From positions 1-8,290 of the forward strand of contig DYMW01000064.1 in NCBI GenBank assembly GCA_020721385.1: a stretch of DNA of 8,290 bases, in the 5' to 3' direction. Under the pieces are notes generated by a model. The model worked only from the letters and a program-made list of their open reading frames with translations, ran no database searches and had not been told where the DNA came from. This document shows positions 6,275 to 8,290 of the stretch, one piece after another; the stretch's first letter is position 1; each line of letters starts with the position of its first letter. The stretch is from Sulfurovum sp. (GTDB lineage: Bacteria > Campylobacterota > Campylobacteria > Campylobacterales > Sulfurovaceae). A program made the position numbers and the translations under genes.

Positions 6275-6286
6275 GGAGTCTATATG
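6275..6286 (+). promoter_or_regulatory. Ribosome binding site that fixes the lipoprotein start at ATG 6284
   Basis: GGAG at 6275-6278 lies five bases before ATG 6284. An in-frame GTG at 6266 would extend the protein by six residues, but it has no Shine-Dalgarno and would contain the ribosome site within its coding sequence. The ATG also gives a standard short lipoprotein signal peptide (Met-Lys at the start, cysteine at residue 16). Confidence 0.8.
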
Positions 6287-7414
6287 AAAAATATAATTTT
6301 TTTAACCCTTTTATTGCTTCTTACGGCTTGTAGCGATGGCAATAAAGGAGCAGACCAAAATCAATCTTCTGCCCCAAGAACCATTGTTGCAGGAGTAAGT
6401 CTTACCACCACCACTGAGACCATGGTAAACAGTGAACCTTTAATCACAGAAACAGTAAATTCCGATGTTAATCAAACTTCTAATGATGTAATAACGGTTC
6501 CTGCAACTATTTCGGAAACGCTTACAAATAATCAAGAACACGCTCCTATAGTTGTGGTTTCTTCTCCAACAGTAGAAACACCTATAAGCAATGAAATATC
6601 CACGCCAATAATTGTTGATACATCGATTGTCAATGAGCCTAATGCTACAACTCCAATATTGACAACCGTTGATACATTGATTGTCAATGAGCCTAATGCT
6701 ACAACTATTAGTACCAATCAAAAAATCTTTATTCTTGGAGACTCAACGGTCTATAATGAATCGAATATAACTGAAATGGGGTGGGGAACAGCTTTTAAAG
6801 ATTATGCCATTCATCCTGAAAATATCTTTAATCAAGCATGTTCAGGGGCAAGTTCTAAGAGTTATAAAATTTGTGACTCTATACCAGAACTTTGTTATAA
6901 GAATCATAATTGGGACAATACAAAACAGTTGATTTATGATACAGATATAGGAGAGGGGGCGTATTTGTTGATTCAATTTGCACACAATGATGAAAAGAAA
7001 GACGATCCAGTTAAAGCAACATTCCCAGGTCGAGGCAACTCGTTTTATACAGAGTTAAAAGTCTTTACGGATGAAGCAAGAGTCATGGGATTGATACCTG
7101 TACTGATTACTCCTGTAGAACACATGGAAAAAAATATAGGGGAAGATCTTAAACAGAGTCATATTAAAAGTAGTGGTGATTTTGCACAAACAGTAAGAGA
7201 TTTGGCAACTGATGAGGATGTATTATTACTTGATTTACAAAACAAATCATGGAATGAGTTTAACAAATACAGGGATACTACAGCGATTATGCAAGATTTT
7301 GCCTTTGATGATGTGAGTCATTTTAGTCCTAATGGAGCAAAAATTGTAGCTGGTTGGGTAAAAGAGTTGGCATGTGCGTCAATAGATAAAGAGTTGTGTG
7401 CTCAATTTAAATAA
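6284..7414 (+). CDS. Lipoprotein with SGNH/GDSL esterase domain, rhamnogalacturonan-acetylesterase type
   Basis: A 376-residue envelope lipoprotein. MKNIIFLTLLLLLTAC is a signal peptide with lipobox LTAC; C16 would be lipidated, and +2 Ser suggests outer-membrane sorting. Residues 17-145 are a Thr/Ser/Asn/Val-rich spacer with a near-perfect repeat, VDT(S/L)IVNEPNATT, at 111-123 and 129-141. Residues 146-370 hold the SGNH fold: block I GDST (152-155, catalytic S154), block II N183 to G188 with ACSGASSKS, block III AHND (233-236), and block V D343-V-S-H346. GDST, QFAHND and GWG together resemble carbohydrate esterase family 12 (sugar O-deacetylases). The substrate, probably an acetylated polysaccharide or glycan, is inference. 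Five cysteines (186, 197, 204, 364, 372) could form disulfides in the periplasm. It stands alone between convergent and unrelated neighbours and may be an accessory gene. Confidence 0.85.
   Translation: MKNIIFLTLLLLLTACSDGNKGADQNQSSAPRTIVAGVSLTTTTETMVNSEPLITETVNSDVNQTSNDVITVPATISETLTNNQEHAPIVVVSSPTVETPISNEISTPIIVDTSIVNEPNATTPILTTVDTLIVNEPNATTISTNQKIFILGDSTVYNESNITEMGWGTAFKDYAIHPENIFNQACSGASSKSYKICDSIPELCYKNHNWDNTKQLIYDTDIGEGAYLLIQFAHNDEKKDDPVKATFPGRGNSFYTELKVFTDEARVMGLIPVLITPVEHMEKNIGEDLKQSHIKSSGDFAQTVRDLATDEDVLLLDLQNKSWNEFNKYRDTTAIMQDFAFDDVSHFSPNGAKIVAGWVKELACASIDKELCAQFK
6614..6706 (+). repeat. Two 39-bp direct repeats, 54-bp period, inside the lipoprotein spacer
   Basis: Copy one (6614-6652) and copy two (6668-6706) both begin GTTGATACA and end GCTACAACT. 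They differ at one base only (C6624 versus T6678, Ser to Leu). The 54-base offset is 18 codons, so the duplication keeps frame and lengthens the spacer. The 15 bases between copies partly echo the sequence before copy one (ACGCCAATA and ACTCCAATA), so the original unit was probably longer. Confidence 0.9.
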
Positions 7415-7440
7415 GTGGTGGATAAAATTGACTACTTATT
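7410..7440. terminator. Shared hairpin across the convergent stop codons
   Basis: Positions 7410-7419 (AATAAGTGGT) pair with 7431-7440 (ACTACTTATT), a 10-bp stem with one G-U pair and an 11-base loop. It includes the TAA of the lipoprotein gene (7412-7414) and the complement of the antiporter stop (7436-7438). There is no T-run on either side, so it may act as a weak bidirectional terminator or as an mRNA 3' end stabiliser. Confidence 0.45.
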
Positions 7441-8290
7441 GGATTGAATTTTTAGACATTATAAATTTTATAAGTATCACAATTACGATGGCTTCCAGGA
7501 TTGCTGCTAATATAAAAGCGTAATATTCATTAATGGTAATGGCATGATTGTTGACAGCAATCGTTGAGATGGCGATTAAAAATGTTAGAGGCATGGAATC
7601 TCCCAAACTAAATAAGATGGTATCTCGTAAACCCAAATATTGGTAATAGGCTACAAATGAACTGATTATCCTAGCGAATACCATGGCTAAAATAATGTAG
7701 AGAGCTTTTTGAATAATCTCTTTGGTAAACAATAGATTTAAGTCGAGGGTTGTACCTACATAGATAAAAAAAAGTGGTATTAAAAAACCAAATCCAACAA
7801 TATGAAGGGTATGAGGAAGTTCAATTTTATGTGTAAAGAAGTTGGCTATAAAAACACCAGCTATAAATGATCCTAAAACCATATCTAAATGAAGATGTTG
7901 CATTATGGCAATTAAAATAAAAAATAGTGTCATGGAAAATCTTATATCTTGGTTCATATTGTCATTGTCAGGCATAATAATTTTTTTTAGCCTTGGAAAC
8001 CACCAAAATAGAATATTTAATCCTTTAAAAGAAAAATACGTTATGAGTAATACCCCTATTAAAATGGCAATATTTTTATACAATTCTTTACCAAATCCAT
8101 ATATTATTGTGGCATCAAAAATGACCAGTGCAGAAATACTAATAAGTTCACCAATGATACCAATAATAAGAGCAAGTTCTAACCATTTATGCTTTTTACC
8201 ATGTTCATTGATGAGTGTCATAATCATTCCTAAAGATACGATAGGAATAGCCACGATATAAACTGGATGTAAATTAAAGAGAAAGTAAAG
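7436..8290 (-). CDS. Cation:proton antiporter, CPA2-type, C-terminal part (5' end outside window)
   Basis: At least 284 residues of an inner-membrane exchanger that would swap Na+ or K+ for protons. The frame is open to the right edge. A GTG at 8254 is possible, but the preceding twelve codons are also open and hydrophobic, so it is probably internal. About nine hydrophobic segments are visible. Family-like features are the glycine-rich half-helix MVLGSFIAGVFIANFF, the PLFFIYVGTTLDL segment (compare the PxFFxxxG pattern of CPA2 proteins), and the late GLRDTILFSLGDSMPL helix. No cytoplasmic TrkA-N (RCK) domain follows, unlike KefB/KefC; the protein ends soon after the last helix. In the second visible segment IIGELISIS stands where many CPA2 proteins carry the ion-binding Asp-Asp or Asn-Asp pair. 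Ion specificity cannot be assigned. Confidence 0.85.
   Translation of the reverse strand, partial: LYFLFNLHPVYIVAIPIVSLGMIMTLINEHGKKHKWLELALIIGIIGELISISALVIFDATIIYGFGKELYKNIAILIGVLLITYFSFKGLNILFWWFPRLKKIIMPDNDNMNQDIRFSMTLFFILIAIMQHLHLDMVLGSFIAGVFIANFFTHKIELPHTLHIVGFGFLIPLFFIYVGTTLDLNLLFTKEIIQKALYIILAMVFARIISSFVAYYQYLGLRDTILFSLGDSMPLTFLIAISTIAVNNHAITINEYYAFILAAILEAIVIVILIKFIMSKNSIQ

Noticed and set aside
6266..6283. GTG 6266 as lipoprotein start
   Set aside because: It lacks a ribosome site, and the GGAG that fits ATG 6284 would fall inside the coding sequence; the shorter form has a better signal peptide.
8252..8254. GTG as the start of the antiporter gene
   Set aside because: Twelve more in-frame hydrophobic codons precede it up to the window edge without a stop, and the CPA2 family needs several helices before this point.
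7905..8261. Open frame on the plus strand inside the antiporter gene
   Set aside because: It lies opposite a clear multi-helix transporter reading frame and has no recognisable protein features of its own.

Overview
The window looks like an ordinary, AT-rich stretch of chromosome from a member of the Campylobacterota (the former Epsilonproteobacteria), probably a free-living genus such as Sulfurimonas or a relative. Two things point there. The gene order acidic E-rich protein - gmk - tatA - argS matches, from memory, the Helicobacter pylori order HP0322 (poly E-rich protein) - gmk - tatA - argS. There is also a DHH-type (family II) pyrophosphatase. The genus is inference; no 16S or other marker gene is present.

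Layout. At 1-84 is the C-terminal tail of a membrane protein that enters from the left. It is followed by a 13-bp hairpin and a tRNA-Arg gene with anticodon GCG (154-230) that has its own promoter. Convergent to the tRNA, and only 7 bp away, lies a minus-strand pair: a manganese-dependent inorganic pyrophosphatase (238-1155), preceded by a DedA/VTT-type membrane protein (1205-1771). A 142-bp AT-rich divergent promoter region separates these from a plus-strand cluster. That cluster holds an acidic protein with a degenerate CheY-like domain (1914-3095), guanylate kinase (3095-3703, stop/start overlap TAATG), TatA (3772-4026, own promoter), arginyl-tRNA synthetase (4110-5810) and a small four-helix membrane protein (5807-6139, overlap ATGA). 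Next comes a stand-alone lipoprotein with an SGNH/GDSL esterase domain of the rhamnogalacturonan-acetylesterase type (6284-7414). The window ends inside a minus-strand CPA2-type cation:proton antiporter (7436-8290). The two share a hairpin that spans both stop codons.

How the genes fit together. Most are housekeeping: pyrophosphate removal, GDP supply, protein export and Arg-tRNA charging. tRNA-Arg and ArgRS occurring in the same window looks coincidental. The least understood gene is the acidic protein: a pseudo-receiver, a roughly 240-residue charged linker with recurring short motifs, and a compact C-terminal segment. It is translationally coupled to gmk. The lipoprotein, with a recent in-frame duplication in its linker, is the likeliest accessory gene. 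No mobile element, CRISPR array or defence system is visible. No clearly new multi-gene system is visible either; the acidic scaffold-like protein is the best candidate for undescribed biology.
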